DNA of 64,000 bases from an uncultured Methanobacterium sp. (GTDB lineage: Archaea; Methanobacteriota; Methanobacteria; Methanobacteriales; Methanobacteriaceae), in contig NZ_OY762552.1 of assembly GCF_963666025.1 (NCBI RefSeq), positions 1,791,001 through 1,855,000 of the forward strand, in the 5' to 3' direction. A program made the translations under genes and the position numbers. Below are positions 34,601 to 43,903 of the stretch, in pieces. The notes below the pieces were generated by a model. It did not search any database, had not been told where the DNA came from, and saw only the letters and a program-made list of their open reading frames with translations. Each line of letters begins with the position of its first letter. Positions within the stretch are counted from its first letter, which is position 1.

Positions 34601-35442
34601 TTGCCCACAACCCCTTATTCTTCACTTCAGAAATACATTAATTTTTTCTAGCCGGTAAAGGTAGATCAGACTAACATATAATCTTTGTTGTTAATGAAGT
34701 AATCCTAATTGGTCTTTGATATTCTATCGTCCAGTACTGAAAATTAGATTTACTTAGTTTCAGGTTAATGTATGTAAGTGATAGCTGATATATGCTTAGT
34801 TATAGATTGTAATAATTTGTGTACGGTTCTATGCGTTGTGGGTTTTAAATACAACTAATTCAAAATGGATAAAATAAAATAAAAATTGGTAATTAATTTC
34901 TTAACGATAAATAAAGATGTCTCTGTATTTTTATGCAAAATTTATCAACTGTTTTTTTGAGCAAAATTTAAATAGGAGAAAGTACGATCGTTACGAGGTT
35001 TGAAATTTCCCATAATGTGAATTGACTTATCGAAGTCACCAGGGGAATAAGTTAAATAGTCACCCATTGCAGGTCTATGCAGTTTGAAATTAAGGAAATA
35101 TCTTTATTCGTGTGAAAATTCAATTACGTAAGATATTTTGCCTAAGTGGTAGTATTTTTCCTTAATTGATCGAGTATGGGAAGATGGAATGGAAGTGAGA
35201 GGTGATCTCGGTAATGAATATCTGGAAAATAGAAGACATAAAACTTGTGAGTGTAATTGATAAAATGAATGTAATATAGTGCTATGGGGCTATCTCAGTC
35301 TGAAATCTATTATAAGCAGCTAAAATCTGTCATAAGACAGCTGAAATCTGTTATAACGATGATATAAAGACGATAAGAAGTTAGTTCTCATGAAACTTAG
35401 TGTTTAAACATGTTGTAGATTCCTAACTAGGGGTGTATAATA
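34601..35442. other. Divergent control region between trkH and kdp genes
   Basis: About 840 bp. It contains promoters in both directions, but I cannot select a definite TATA box. A small hairpin GACTT-ATCG-AAGTC lies near 35021, followed by a stretch of higher complexity up to 35090 that might be a structured leader. At 35301-35361 there are three direct repeats (separate entry). No tRNA or recognised riboswitch. Confidence 0.4.
35301..35361. repeat. Three 20-bp imperfect direct repeats upstream of kdp
   Basis: TGAAATCTATTATAAGCAGC, TAAAATCTGTCATAAGACAG and TGAAATCTGTTATAACGATG lie end to end from 35301, with a one-base insertion before the third. The common core is AAATCTNTNATAA. The period of about two helical turns suits binding of a regulator on one face of the DNA in front of kdpA. 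Confidence 0.6.
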
Positions 35443-35856
35443 ATGGAAGTTGCAGAAAAAGAAGATGGTGATTCATTTAATGGTGATGATTCGTCTTCAT
35501 TTATAGAGAATTATTCGTCTATTGATAATTGCATGGAACTAACCGCAAATACTGAAAAATTAAATTTAAATGTAGAAAATTCTTACAAAGACCATACTAC
35601 TTTTAATAAATCACTTTTGCCATGTAAAGAGCGGAATTATTCTGGATATAACCATTATTCTGGGTTCAACCATTGTTCTGGATTTAATCAAGATTCTAGA
35701 TTTAACTATTTTAGATTTAACTATTATTCTGAATTCAACCTAATTACTAACTTAACTGTTTCTAAGGTACCACACGATTCTGATAAACAAAATAAAGCTA
35801 GTTCTGTAATTGGTTACAGGACGAGGGGGGTTATTGGATGGCAACAGAAGATCTGA
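35443..35856 (+). CDS. Doubtful Asn/Tyr-rich open frame ahead of kdpA
   Basis: 137 codons from ATG 35443, preceded by AGGGGTG at usable spacing. Residues about 66-104 have a degenerate repeat (YSGYNHYSGFNHCSGFNQ). There is no membrane helix, so it is not KdpF. It overlaps kdpA by 19 bp and its composition follows the local AT bias. It may be a leader ORF or simply non-coding repeats. Confidence 0.22.
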   Translation: MEVAEKEDGDSFNGDDSSSFIENYSSIDNCMELTANTEKLNLNVENSYKDHTTFNKSLLPCKERNYSGYNHYSGFNHCSGFNQDSRFNYFRFNYYSEFNLITNLTVSKVPHDSDKQNKASSVIGYRTRGVIGWQQKI

Positions 35857-37544
35857 TTTTAATTTTAATCCTCCTGGTGGTCACGGTTATTTTGGCGGTG
35901 CCCATTGGAAAATACATGTCCAAAGTTTTCACCGGGCAGAGAACCTTCATGACTCCGGTAATGCAACCGGTGGAACGTTTCATCTACCGCCTGGTAGGGG
36001 TTGATGAGAAGGAGGAGATGAACTGGAAACGCTATGCCTATTCACTTATAGTTTTTAACATCATCGCCATACTATTTCTTTTCACCCTGCAACTATTACA
36101 GGGATATTTACCACTTAACCCTGAAGGATTTCCAGGTGTAAGATGGGATACTGCCCTTAACACCGCAATTTCTTTTGTAACCAACACCAACTGGCAGTCC
36201 TATGCTGGTGAAACCACCATGAGCTACCTCACCCAGATGATGGGTCTGGCAGTTCAAAACTTCGTCTCAGCAGCAGTGGGAATTGCTGCGGTTCTGGTCC
36301 TAATCAGGGGATTTATCCGCAAAAATACGGAAAATCTGGGGAATTTCTGGGTGGACATGACCCGTTCGGTGCTTTACATACTCCTACCCCTTTCTGTAAT
36401 CCTGGCACTTTTACTGGTTTCACAGGGAGTTGTTCAAACCTTCGACCCTTATGCAACTGCCCAGACTATTGAAGGGGCCAATCAAATTATTCCCCTTGGG
36501 CCAGCAGCATCCCAGATTGCAATAAAAATGCTGGGATCCAATGGTGGTGGGTTCTTCAACGTGAACTCTGCTCACCCCTTTGAAAATCCCAATGGTATAA
36601 CCAACTTCTTTGAATCCCTGGCTATACTCCTGTTGCCAATGTCTCTGGTATTCGCCTTCGGATATCTGGTCCGGAACTTCAAACAGGGACTGGCCATATT
36701 CGCGGTGATGATGATCCTGTTTGTCGCGGGACTGGGAGTGGCCTTATGGTCTGAAGACCAGACCAATCCCATCATTGAAAAAATGGGAGTCTCCAGTGGA
36801 AATATGGAAGGAAAAGAAGTGAGATTGGGAGTTGGTGAATCCACTGCCTGGGGAGCAGCCACCACCATTGTTTCCAATGGTGGAGTGAACATGATGCACG
36901 ACAGTGCCATGCCCCTCACCGGACTGGTTTTCATGTTCAACATGGCAACCGGGGAAGTTATATTTGGTGGACTGGGAGTGGGACTGGCTGGAATGTTATT
37001 CTACGTCATTTTAACCATGTTCATAGCTGGACTAATGATCGGCCGAACACCCGAATTCCTGGGTAAGAAATTAGGCCCCCCGGAGATGACACTGTCGGTC
37101 ATACCCCTGGTGGTGCCCCAGGCAGCCATACTGATCCTGGCAGCAATTGCCCTATCCACACCAGATGGTCTGGCCGGTCTAAACAACCCTTCAGCACATG
37201 GTATGTCTGAAATACTCTACGCCTACTTCTCAACCATAGGGAACAATGGTTCAGCATTTGCAGGGCTGAGTGCTAACACCGTATTTTACAACCTCACAGG
37301 TGGCCTGGCCATGCTCATTGGTAGATTCGCCACCATAATCCCGGCAATTGCCCTGGCCGGCTTACTGGCCAAAAAAGGAAAAGTTCCCACCAGTTCAGCA
37401 ACCTTCCCTACCACCGGCCCATTATTCATTATACTGGTGGCAGGAGTGGTAATATTACTGGGAGCGCTTACTTTCTTCTCAGTATTTGCTCTGGGACCCG
37501 GACTCGACCACCTGTTCATGCAGGGAGGAAATATAACATCATAG
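35838..37544 (+). CDS. kdpA: Potassium-transporting ATPase subunit A
   Basis: 568 residues, about ten helices; the K+-selective channel subunit of the high-affinity KdpFABC pump. Selectivity-filter-like motifs include TNTNWQSYAGE (about 116-126), LGSNGGGFFNVNSAHPFENP (about 234-253) and STIGNNGSAFAGLS (about 465-478). ATG 35838 follows GAGGGGGG. It begins the kdpA-B-C-D operon with short gaps. Kdp is normally induced by K+ limitation. Confidence 0.97.
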   Translation: MATEDLILILILLVVTVILAVPIGKYMSKVFTGQRTFMTPVMQPVERFIYRLVGVDEKEEMNWKRYAYSLIVFNIIAILFLFTLQLLQGYLPLNPEGFPGVRWDTALNTAISFVTNTNWQSYAGETTMSYLTQMMGLAVQNFVSAAVGIAAVLVLIRGFIRKNTENLGNFWVDMTRSVLYILLPLSVILALLLVSQGVVQTFDPYATAQTIEGANQIIPLGPAASQIAIKMLGSNGGGFFNVNSAHPFENPNGITNFFESLAILLLPMSLVFAFGYLVRNFKQGLAIFAVMMILFVAGLGVALWSEDQTNPIIEKMGVSSGNMEGKEVRLGVGESTAWGAATTIVSNGGVNMMHDSAMPLTGLVFMFNMATGEVIFGGLGVGLAGMLFYVILTMFIAGLMIGRTPEFLGKKLGPPEMTLSVIPLVVPQAAILILAAIALSTPDGLAGLNNPSAHGMSEILYAYFSTIGNNGSAFAGLSANTVFYNLTGGLAMLIGRFATIIPAIALAGLLAKKGKVPTSSATFPTTGPLFIILVAGVVILLGALTFFSVFALGPGLDHLFMQGGNITS

Positions 37545-37550
37545 GGAGGT

Positions 37551-39605
37551 GTGATCATGAAAGAGAAAACTTCAAGCATTTTCCAAAAAGAAATTTTAAT
37601 ACAGGCCCTTAAGGGATCATTCACAAGATTAAATCCAATCACCCTCCTTAAAAACCCGGTAATGCTCATAGTGGAAATAGGGGCGGTGATCACCACTGTA
37701 CAAACCATTATTAACATAATAACCGGTGCAGGGTACCTGTTCAACATTCAGATCACCATATGGCTTTGGTTCACAGTTCTCTTTGCCAACTTCGCCGAAG
37801 CCATAGCAGAAAGCCAGGGGAAAGCCCGTGCTGAATCTTTAAAACGCAGTAGGAGTGAAGCCCTGGCCTTAATCCTCCATGATGATGGATCTACCGAAGA
37901 AGTATCTGCACTTTCCCTGAAAAGAGGTGACAGGGTACTGGTGGAAGAAGGAGACATCATACCCAGTGATGGTGATATAACCGAAGGTACAGCGCTGGTG
38001 GATGAATCTGCAGTTACTGGAGAATCTGCCCCAGTAGTAAGAGAATCCGGAGGGGATAAAAGCGGAGTAACTGGTGGAACCAAACTACTCTCCGGTACCA
38101 TCAAGATCCAGATCACCGCAGATCCCGGCCACACCTTCCTGGATAACATGATCGGTATGGTGGAGAGTGCAAAAAGACAGAAAACACCCAATGAAAAAGC
38201 TCTTGAGATCCTCCTCATTGCCTTAACTACATTGTTCATAGCGGTGGTTGTCACTCTACCTGCATTTGCAGGTTACATGGGAATATCCATATCCATACCA
38301 ATTCTAATAGCTTTGCTGGTGTGTCTGATGCCTACAACCATCGGAGCACTCCTACCAGCTATCGGTATTGCTGGTATGGACAGGTTACTGCAGCACAATG
38401 TGGTGGCCTTAAGTGGAAGAGCAGTGGAAGCATCTGGAGATGTAAGTGTGGTTCTACTGGATAAAACCGGGACCATCACCCTGGGAAACAGAATGGCCAC
38501 TGAATTCATTCCGGCGGCGGATGTTAAGATGGAAGATTTGATACAGGCCTCTTTAATGTCCTCCCTGGCTGATGAAACACCAGAAGGACGTAGTATTGTC
38601 AAGTTAGCCAAGAAAGAACTGGACATCCACGGGAGAAATATCCACCCACCTGAAGATACCATATTTGTCCCTTTCACTCCTGAAACACGAATGAGCGGGG
38701 TGGACATCGGTTCAAATAAGATCAGGAAGGGATCTGCAGATGCCATAGAGACCTTTGTTGTGGGAAATGGTTTGACAGTCTCTCCTGAGGTAAAAAAAGC
38801 GGTGGATGATGTATCCATAAAAGGCGACACTCCACTGGTGGTGGCCAACGAAAACGGGGTATTGGGTGTCATACGGCTGAAGGATATTATAAAGAAGGGT
38901 ATTAAAAATAAACTGGCCCAGCTAAGGCGGATGGGAATCAAATCCATCATGATAACTGGGGACAATCCCCTAACAGCTGCTTCAATAGCTGCTGAAGCTG
39001 GAGTGGATGATTTCAGTGCCCAGGCCAGGCCGGAAACCAAGCTGGAGATGATCCGTAAGTATCAGTCTGGAGACAACCAGTACCTGGTGGCAATGATTGG
39101 AGATGGAACCAACGATGCACCGGCACTAGCACAGGCTGACGTGGCAGTGGCCATGAGTGCAGGAACATCTGCAGCCCGAGAAGCAGCCAACATGATAGAT
39201 CTGGATTCATCCCCCTCTAAATTACTGGATATAGTGGAGATCGGGAAAGAAATCCTCATTACCAGGGGAGCTCTCACCACCTTCAGCATAGCCAATGATG
39301 TGGCAAAGTATTTCGCCATCATTCCCGCTGTATTTGCAGTAGCCTACCCTGAACTGGGTATTTTGAACATTATGGGGTTATCCACACCATCAAGTGCAGT
39401 TCTAGCAGCAGTAATCTTCAACGCCATTGTAATTCCCCTCTTAATTCCCCTGGCATTAAGGGGAGTCAAATTCCGTGAAACCTCGTCTGTTTCCAGACTG
39501 CTGGGAATGAATCTCCTCATATACGGTGGTGGAGGATTGATCATACCATTTGTAGGTATCAAACTACTGGATATTTTAATAACCACATTAGGACTGGGAG
39601 GTTAA
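37551..39605 (+). CDS. kdpB: Potassium-transporting P-type ATPase subunit B
   Basis: 684 residues. The P-type ATPase hallmarks are present: TGESAPV in the actuator domain (about 160-166), the phosphorylated DKTGT (about 304-308), KGDTPLVV, and the hinge GDGTNDAPALAQADVAVAM (about 515-533). Membrane helices and length match KdpB. It provides ATP hydrolysis for the pump, 6 bp downstream of kdpA. Confidence 0.97.
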   Translation: MIMKEKTSSIFQKEILIQALKGSFTRLNPITLLKNPVMLIVEIGAVITTVQTIINIITGAGYLFNIQITIWLWFTVLFANFAEAIAESQGKARAESLKRSRSEALALILHDDGSTEEVSALSLKRGDRVLVEEGDIIPSDGDITEGTALVDESAVTGESAPVVRESGGDKSGVTGGTKLLSGTIKIQITADPGHTFLDNMIGMVESAKRQKTPNEKALEILLIALTTLFIAVVVTLPAFAGYMGISISIPILIALLVCLMPTTIGALLPAIGIAGMDRLLQHNVVALSGRAVEASGDVSVVLLDKTGTITLGNRMATEFIPAADVKMEDLIQASLMSSLADETPEGRSIVKLAKKELDIHGRNIHPPEDTIFVPFTPETRMSGVDIGSNKIRKGSADAIETFVVGNGLTVSPEVKKAVDDVSIKGDTPLVVANENGVLGVIRLKDIIKKGIKNKLAQLRRMGIKSIMITGDNPLTAASIAAEAGVDDFSAQARPETKLEMIRKYQSGDNQYLVAMIGDGTNDAPALAQADVAVAMSAGTSAAREAANMIDLDSSPSKLLDIVEIGKEILITRGALTTFSIANDVAKYFAIIPAVFAVAYPELGILNIMGLSTPSSAVLAAVIFNAIVIPLLIPLALRGVKFRETSSVSRLLGMNLLIYGGGGLIIPFVGIKLLDILITTLGLGG

Positions 39606-39608
39606 ACC

Positions 39609-40175
39609 ATGAAGGAACTAAAAAGAGCAATATTAATATTCGTGGTGTTCACCATATTCCTGGGCATAATTTACCCCCTGGTTATCACTGGAATATCGCA
39701 AATCGCATTCCCGGAACAGGCCAACGGAAACCTGATAAAAAATGAAAATGGAACGGTAGTGGGTTCACAACTTATAGGACAGAACTTTTCAAGTCCTGCC
39801 TACTTCCACGGCCGTCCCTCGGTAATTGACTATAACTCCAGCACATCCAGTGGATCCAATCTGGGACCAACCAATCAAAAATTGATTGCCAATGTTACTC
39901 AGAGAATACAGCAGATTAAAACCGAAGATTCTTTACCAAGTAATGCAACCATCCCTGCAGACCTGGTTCTTGCGTCGGGCAGTGGGCTGGATGGATACAT
40001 CTATGTGGATTCAGCCATGATCCAGGTTCCAAGAATTGCCAGTGCACGGGGGATAAGCGAGTCCCAGGTTAGGGAGATAATAACCCGTAACCAGGAGAAC
40101 ACTTTCCTGGGACTGGGAAAGGAAATTGTAAATGTGTTGAAACTCAACATAGCCCTGGACAACCTTAAAAAGTAA
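39609..40175 (+). CDS. kdpC: Potassium-transporting ATPase subunit C
   Basis: 188 residues with one N-terminal membrane helix (about 8-29) and an outside domain. The family motifs GQNFSSPAYFHGRPS (about 57-71), ASGSGLDGYI (about 119-128) and the RGISESQVREII segment are all present. Three bases separate it from kdpB. Assembly subunit of the pump. Confidence 0.96.
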   Translation: MKELKRAILIFVVFTIFLGIIYPLVITGISQIAFPEQANGNLIKNENGTVVGSQLIGQNFSSPAYFHGRPSVIDYNSSTSSGSNLGPTNQKLIANVTQRIQQIKTEDSLPSNATIPADLVLASGSGLDGYIYVDSAMIQVPRIASARGISESQVREIITRNQENTFLGLGKEIVNVLKLNIALDNLKK

Positions 40176-40181
40176 TGGAAG

Positions 40182-42176
40182 ATGGGAAAAATTGAGGAGA
40201 ATTGGAAAAATAAGAACATGAATGAAGAACACCAGAGACCCGACCCGGACCAGCTCTTGAGTTTAATTAAAAAAGAAGAGAGCAGGAAAGATCAACGAAG
40301 GGGACACCTGAAGATATTCCTGGGATATGTGGCCGGAGTTGGAAAAACATACCGAATGCTCTCCGAGGCACATATTCTCCAGAAGCAGGGGAAAGATGTG
40401 GTGGTGGGTATTGCAGAAACCCATGGAAGATCAGAAACCAGAGAACTCCTTAAAGGATTGGAAGTGATCCCCCGCCAGAAGATAGATTACAGGGGGATCA
40501 TACTGGATGAGATGGACATAGACCAGGTTCTGGAAAGAAAACCAGATTACGTGCTGGTGGATGAACTGGCCCATAACAACGTTCCAGGGTCACGCCACAT
40601 CAAACGTTATCAGGATGTGGAAGAACTCCTCAATGCAGGTATCAACGTCTATTCCACTCTCAACATCCAGCACATCGAAAGTATCAACGACATTGTACGG
40701 CAGATTACCGGTGTGGAAATCAGGGAAACGGTTCCCGATAAAATTATAGAGTTAGCAGATAAGATCGAACTGGTTGATCTGCCCATTGATGAATTATTGG
40801 AAAGACTCAAAGAAGGGAAGGTTTACATCCCTGAAAAAGCTAAACAGGCAATGGAAAACTTTTTCACCGAAAAAAATCTGGTTGCCTTAAGGGAAATGGC
40901 CCTGAGATACGCTACAGTACATGTGGATTATGATATGGACTACTACCTTAAAAAAGAAAATATACTAGGGCCCTGGGAAACCAGCAACCGTATAATGGTA
41001 TGCATAAGTCCCAATGCATCTTCTAAACGGTTAATTCGAATAGCACACCGCTTCGCGGATCGTTTTAATGCAGAATGGTTTGCAGTTTATGTTGAACCTT
41101 CTTATAAACTCCGAATGAGGAAAGGGGAAATTCAGCAGCTGGAAAACAATCTGAAACTGGTCGATGAACTGGGGGGAATGGTCTTTCGTTTAACTGGATC
41201 CATTTCTGATGAAATAGTATCCTTAGCCCAGTCAAAAAACATTACTCTTATTTTAATGGGACATTCACGGAGAACCCGTGTCCAGGAACTTATTGAAGGT
41301 TCCATAATCAACAAAGTAATTCAGAAAAGTGATGCACAGGTTTTGGTTGTGGAAAATGAGGATAAATATCCGGAAGATCCAGGTTTCAAGAAAAAAGATA
41401 CCGATACAACATTTGATTGGAAACCCTACGTCGTCAGCTTAATGAGCATCGGGGCCACTCTCATAGTCTGTTTGATGTTACAACCCTTCATTGAAGCTAT
41501 TAACATACCCATGATCTTCATCATACCGGTTGCGCTTACTGGTATGCTGGCCGGGAGAAAAGCTGGAATATTAGCTTCATTACTGGCAGTGGTAGCTTTT
41601 GATTTTTTCTTTGTCCCACCATTTTACACCTTCGCTGTTGATGATGTAAGGTTCATCCCCACTTTCTTAGTGTTATTCGTGGTTGGAATAATTACCAGTT
41701 TATTGGCAGACACGGTTAAAAAGCAGGTTGAATACACCCGGCAACGAGAAGCATTCATATCCTCTTTATATGATTTCAGTAAGGATTTATTAATTTCTCA
41801 GGATTTAAATGACATTTTAGATAGAAGCACCCGTTACATATCTGAATCTTTTAATTATGAGGTTTTAATACTCCTTCCTGATGAAGAAAATAATTTAAAA
41901 ATGAGGGCACGTTTTGGTGAAGGTGAAACTTATGATGGTCACGAACTGGGTGTTTCAAATTGGGTTTATGAAAATAAAAAAGAGGCTGGATGTGGGACCG
42001 ATACATTAGCTTCTTCTAAATGGTATCATATTCCACTTAAGGTTCAGAATGGTATTTTGGGTGTTATGGCTATTGCACCTAGTGCTAATATGGATAGTAG
42101 GGAGAAACGTTTGATTGATGCATTTGCAAGTGTGGTTGCACTGGCATTATCCAACTCCATCAATAAGAACAAGTAA
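40182..42176 (+). CDS. kdpD: KdpD-type sensor lacking the histidine kinase domain
   Basis: 664 residues, against about 900 in complete KdpD. The KdpD N-terminal domain has the Walker A GYVAGVGKTYRM (about 49-60) and VLVDELAHNNVPGSRH (about 125-140). A USP domain (about 267-395) follows, then four DUF4118 helices (about 415-510) and a GAF domain (about 520-655). The protein ends after LALSNSINKNK, where the coiled coil leading to the HisKA box normally begins; there are no H-box or ATPase motifs downstream, and no kdpE nearby. Start ATG 40182 lies 6 bp after kdpC; ATG 40218 is an alternative. It may act by protein contact or bind c-di-AMP. Confidence 0.9.
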   Translation: MGKIEENWKNKNMNEEHQRPDPDQLLSLIKKEESRKDQRRGHLKIFLGYVAGVGKTYRMLSEAHILQKQGKDVVVGIAETHGRSETRELLKGLEVIPRQKIDYRGIILDEMDIDQVLERKPDYVLVDELAHNNVPGSRHIKRYQDVEELLNAGINVYSTLNIQHIESINDIVRQITGVEIRETVPDKIIELADKIELVDLPIDELLERLKEGKVYIPEKAKQAMENFFTEKNLVALREMALRYATVHVDYDMDYYLKKENILGPWETSNRIMVCISPNASSKRLIRIAHRFADRFNAEWFAVYVEPSYKLRMRKGEIQQLENNLKLVDELGGMVFRLTGSISDEIVSLAQSKNITLILMGHSRRTRVQELIEGSIINKVIQKSDAQVLVVENEDKYPEDPGFKKKDTDTTFDWKPYVVSLMSIGATLIVCLMLQPFIEAINIPMIFIIPVALTGMLAGRKAGILASLLAVVAFDFFFVPPFYTFAVDDVRFIPTFLVLFVVGIITSLLADTVKKQVEYTRQREAFISSLYDFSKDLLISQDLNDILDRSTRYISESFNYEVLILLPDEENNLKMRARFGEGETYDGHELGVSNWVYENKKEAGCGTDTLASSKWYHIPLKVQNGILGVMAIAPSANMDSREKRLIDAFASVVALALSNSINKNK

Positions 42177-42421
42177 CTACTTTCCATAACGAATTTTTTT
42201 ATCTTAAAATCTTCATATCTATTTTCCAACCAGAAATCAAATTCCAATGAGAGAATTTAGCAAGTATACTTTCAATAATTGGACCTTAAATAAGTCCAAT
42301 ACATTGGATCTTTAAATCCAAGTCCATTACATTAACTTTTAAACAGTTTGGGGCAGTGTCCTCGAACACAAGCCTATTACACCAAGAAACTATTACTAGT
42401 TACGTAAAAAGAGGAAAAGAC

Positions 42422-42901
42422 ATGAGAAGAAGTGATAAGGAGATTAAAGATCCGCAAATCCTCAGTGAAATATTAAACCAATCTGAGGTATGCAGAATAG
42501 CTTTATGCGATGGTGAAAAACCTTACCTGGTGCCCATGAACTTCGCTTACAGTGAAAACCGGTTATATCTTCATTCTGCAACGAGCGGGCGTAAGATAAA
42601 TATTTTGAAGGAGAATAACAACATCTGCTTCCAGATGGACATCAAAACCCAGATGGTGAAATCTGAAAATCCGTGTAACTGGGGAATGAAATATCTGAGT
42701 GTAATTGGTTCGGGTAAAGCCCATTTAATAGATGACATTTCGGGGAAAAAGGAAGCCCTGGATATAATAATGGCCAAATATTCTCTAAAATCAATTGAAT
42801 CTGATGAAAAATTATATGAATATTCTGAAAACTCCCTGAACAATGTACTGGTGATAGAAGTGGAAGTAGAAGAAATAACTGGCAAAAAATCAGGGTATTA
42901 A
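42422..42901 (+). CDS. Pyridoxamine 5'-phosphate oxidase-like FMN-binding protein (Nim-like)
   Basis: 159 residues from ATG 42422, which follows GAGG at good spacing; the frame is open further upstream but without a ribosome site. MRRSDKEIKDPQILSEIL, then RIALCDGEKPYLVPMNFAY (about 27-45), LYLHSATSGRKINIL and the MKYLSVIGSGKAHLID segment define the flavin-binding split-barrel group that includes nitroimidazole reductase NimA. Members reduce or bind small molecules with FMN or F420. It is a lone gene. Confidence 0.83.
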   Translation: MRRSDKEIKDPQILSEILNQSEVCRIALCDGEKPYLVPMNFAYSENRLYLHSATSGRKINILKENNNICFQMDIKTQMVKSENPCNWGMKYLSVIGSGKAHLIDDISGKKEALDIIMAKYSLKSIESDEKLYEYSENSLNNVLVIEVEVEEITGKKSGY

Positions 42902-43014
42902 TCACACGATTGCTCAAAGCAGTGACTGATGATTAAGTTTGGATTTAATTATTTGGATTAATTTTAAATTTTAAAGTTAAAGTGAAATAAATAAAGTATA
43001 TGGAGTGGGTTAAC

Positions 43015-43779
43015 ATGGAACGGTATAACCGAGGCTGGGAAAAACTTAAGGAAATTGATGGGGAAGCTGGAGAAGCAGTGGTTGAAAGTTTAGAAGATAT
43101 TGCACCGGATCTGGCAAAGTACGTGATTGAATTTTCATTTGGAGATATCTACTGTAGACCTGGAACCACCCTGAAAGAAAAGGAAATTGCAGTGGTGGCA
43201 GGATTAACTGCCATGGGTAATGCTGCTCCACAATTGAAGGTGCATATCAATGGGGCACTGAATGTGGGTGTTTCTACAGAAGAACTGGTGGAAGTTATCC
43301 TGCAGATGTCATCCTACAGTGGATTTCCCAGTGCCATAAACGGGATCAACGTCCTTAAGGAAGTTCTACAGGAGAAAAATATTGATTTCCAGCCAGTACC
43401 TGAAACACAGGAAGGGGATCGTTTTAGCCAGGGTGCAGAATGGTTAGGAAAGCTGGATGAAAATCAGGTGGATGTTTTAAAGGAGAACTTCCAGGATATA
43501 GCTCCGGACCTAACCGAATTTGTTGTGGCTTTTGGATACGGGGATATTTACAGTAGAAAGAATCTGAACCCTAAACTGAGACAAATTGCCACCATCGCCG
43601 CCCTCACCTGCATGGGCACAGCACAACCACAACTGGCCTTCCACATCAGGGCAGGTTTAAACGTAGGTTTAACCCGGGAAGAAATAATTGAAACCATCAT
43701 TCTCATGGTGGTTTATGCCGGGTTCCCTGCAGCTATCAATGGTATAAATACTGCTAAAGAAGTGTTCAACACAGTTTAA
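43015..43779 (+). CDS. Carboxymuconolactone decarboxylase/AhpD-family protein, two tandem domains
   Basis: 254 residues from ATG 43015, supported by GGAGTGG upstream; an ATG at 43000 adds five residues without a better site. Two similar halves each contain the CMD fold: KEIAVVAGLTAMGNAAPQLK then GFPSAINGINVLKEV, and RQIATIAALTCMGTAQPQLA then GFPAAINGINTAKEV. The peroxidase CxxC motif of AhpD is absent; only one Cys remains in the second half. So it is a gamma-carboxymuconolactone decarboxylase-like fold with unknown reaction. Confidence 0.88.
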   Translation: MERYNRGWEKLKEIDGEAGEAVVESLEDIAPDLAKYVIEFSFGDIYCRPGTTLKEKEIAVVAGLTAMGNAAPQLKVHINGALNVGVSTEELVEVILQMSSYSGFPSAINGINVLKEVLQEKNIDFQPVPETQEGDRFSQGAEWLGKLDENQVDVLKENFQDIAPDLTEFVVAFGYGDIYSRKNLNPKLRQIATIAALTCMGTAQPQLAFHIRAGLNVGLTREEIIETIILMVVYAGFPAAINGINTAKEVFNTV

Positions 43780-43903
43780 TGCCTAAATTTTTTTTCTACT
43801 TTATTTTTTCTACTTTATTAATAAAAACATGACATATTATTATATTGAAAATTATTGAAAATGGATTTATGGTAAGTTGATACTGGATTAGGGGATGTGA
43901 ATA

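Noticed and set aside
35010..35090. c-di-AMP (ydaO-type) riboswitch upstream of kdp
   Set aside because: I looked for its conserved core and found only a small 5-bp hairpin; there is not enough to support it.
38273..39040. 255-codon minus-strand ORF inside kdpB
   Set aside because: Shadow frame of kdpB; its Ser/Pro-rich composition is typical of antisense frames here.
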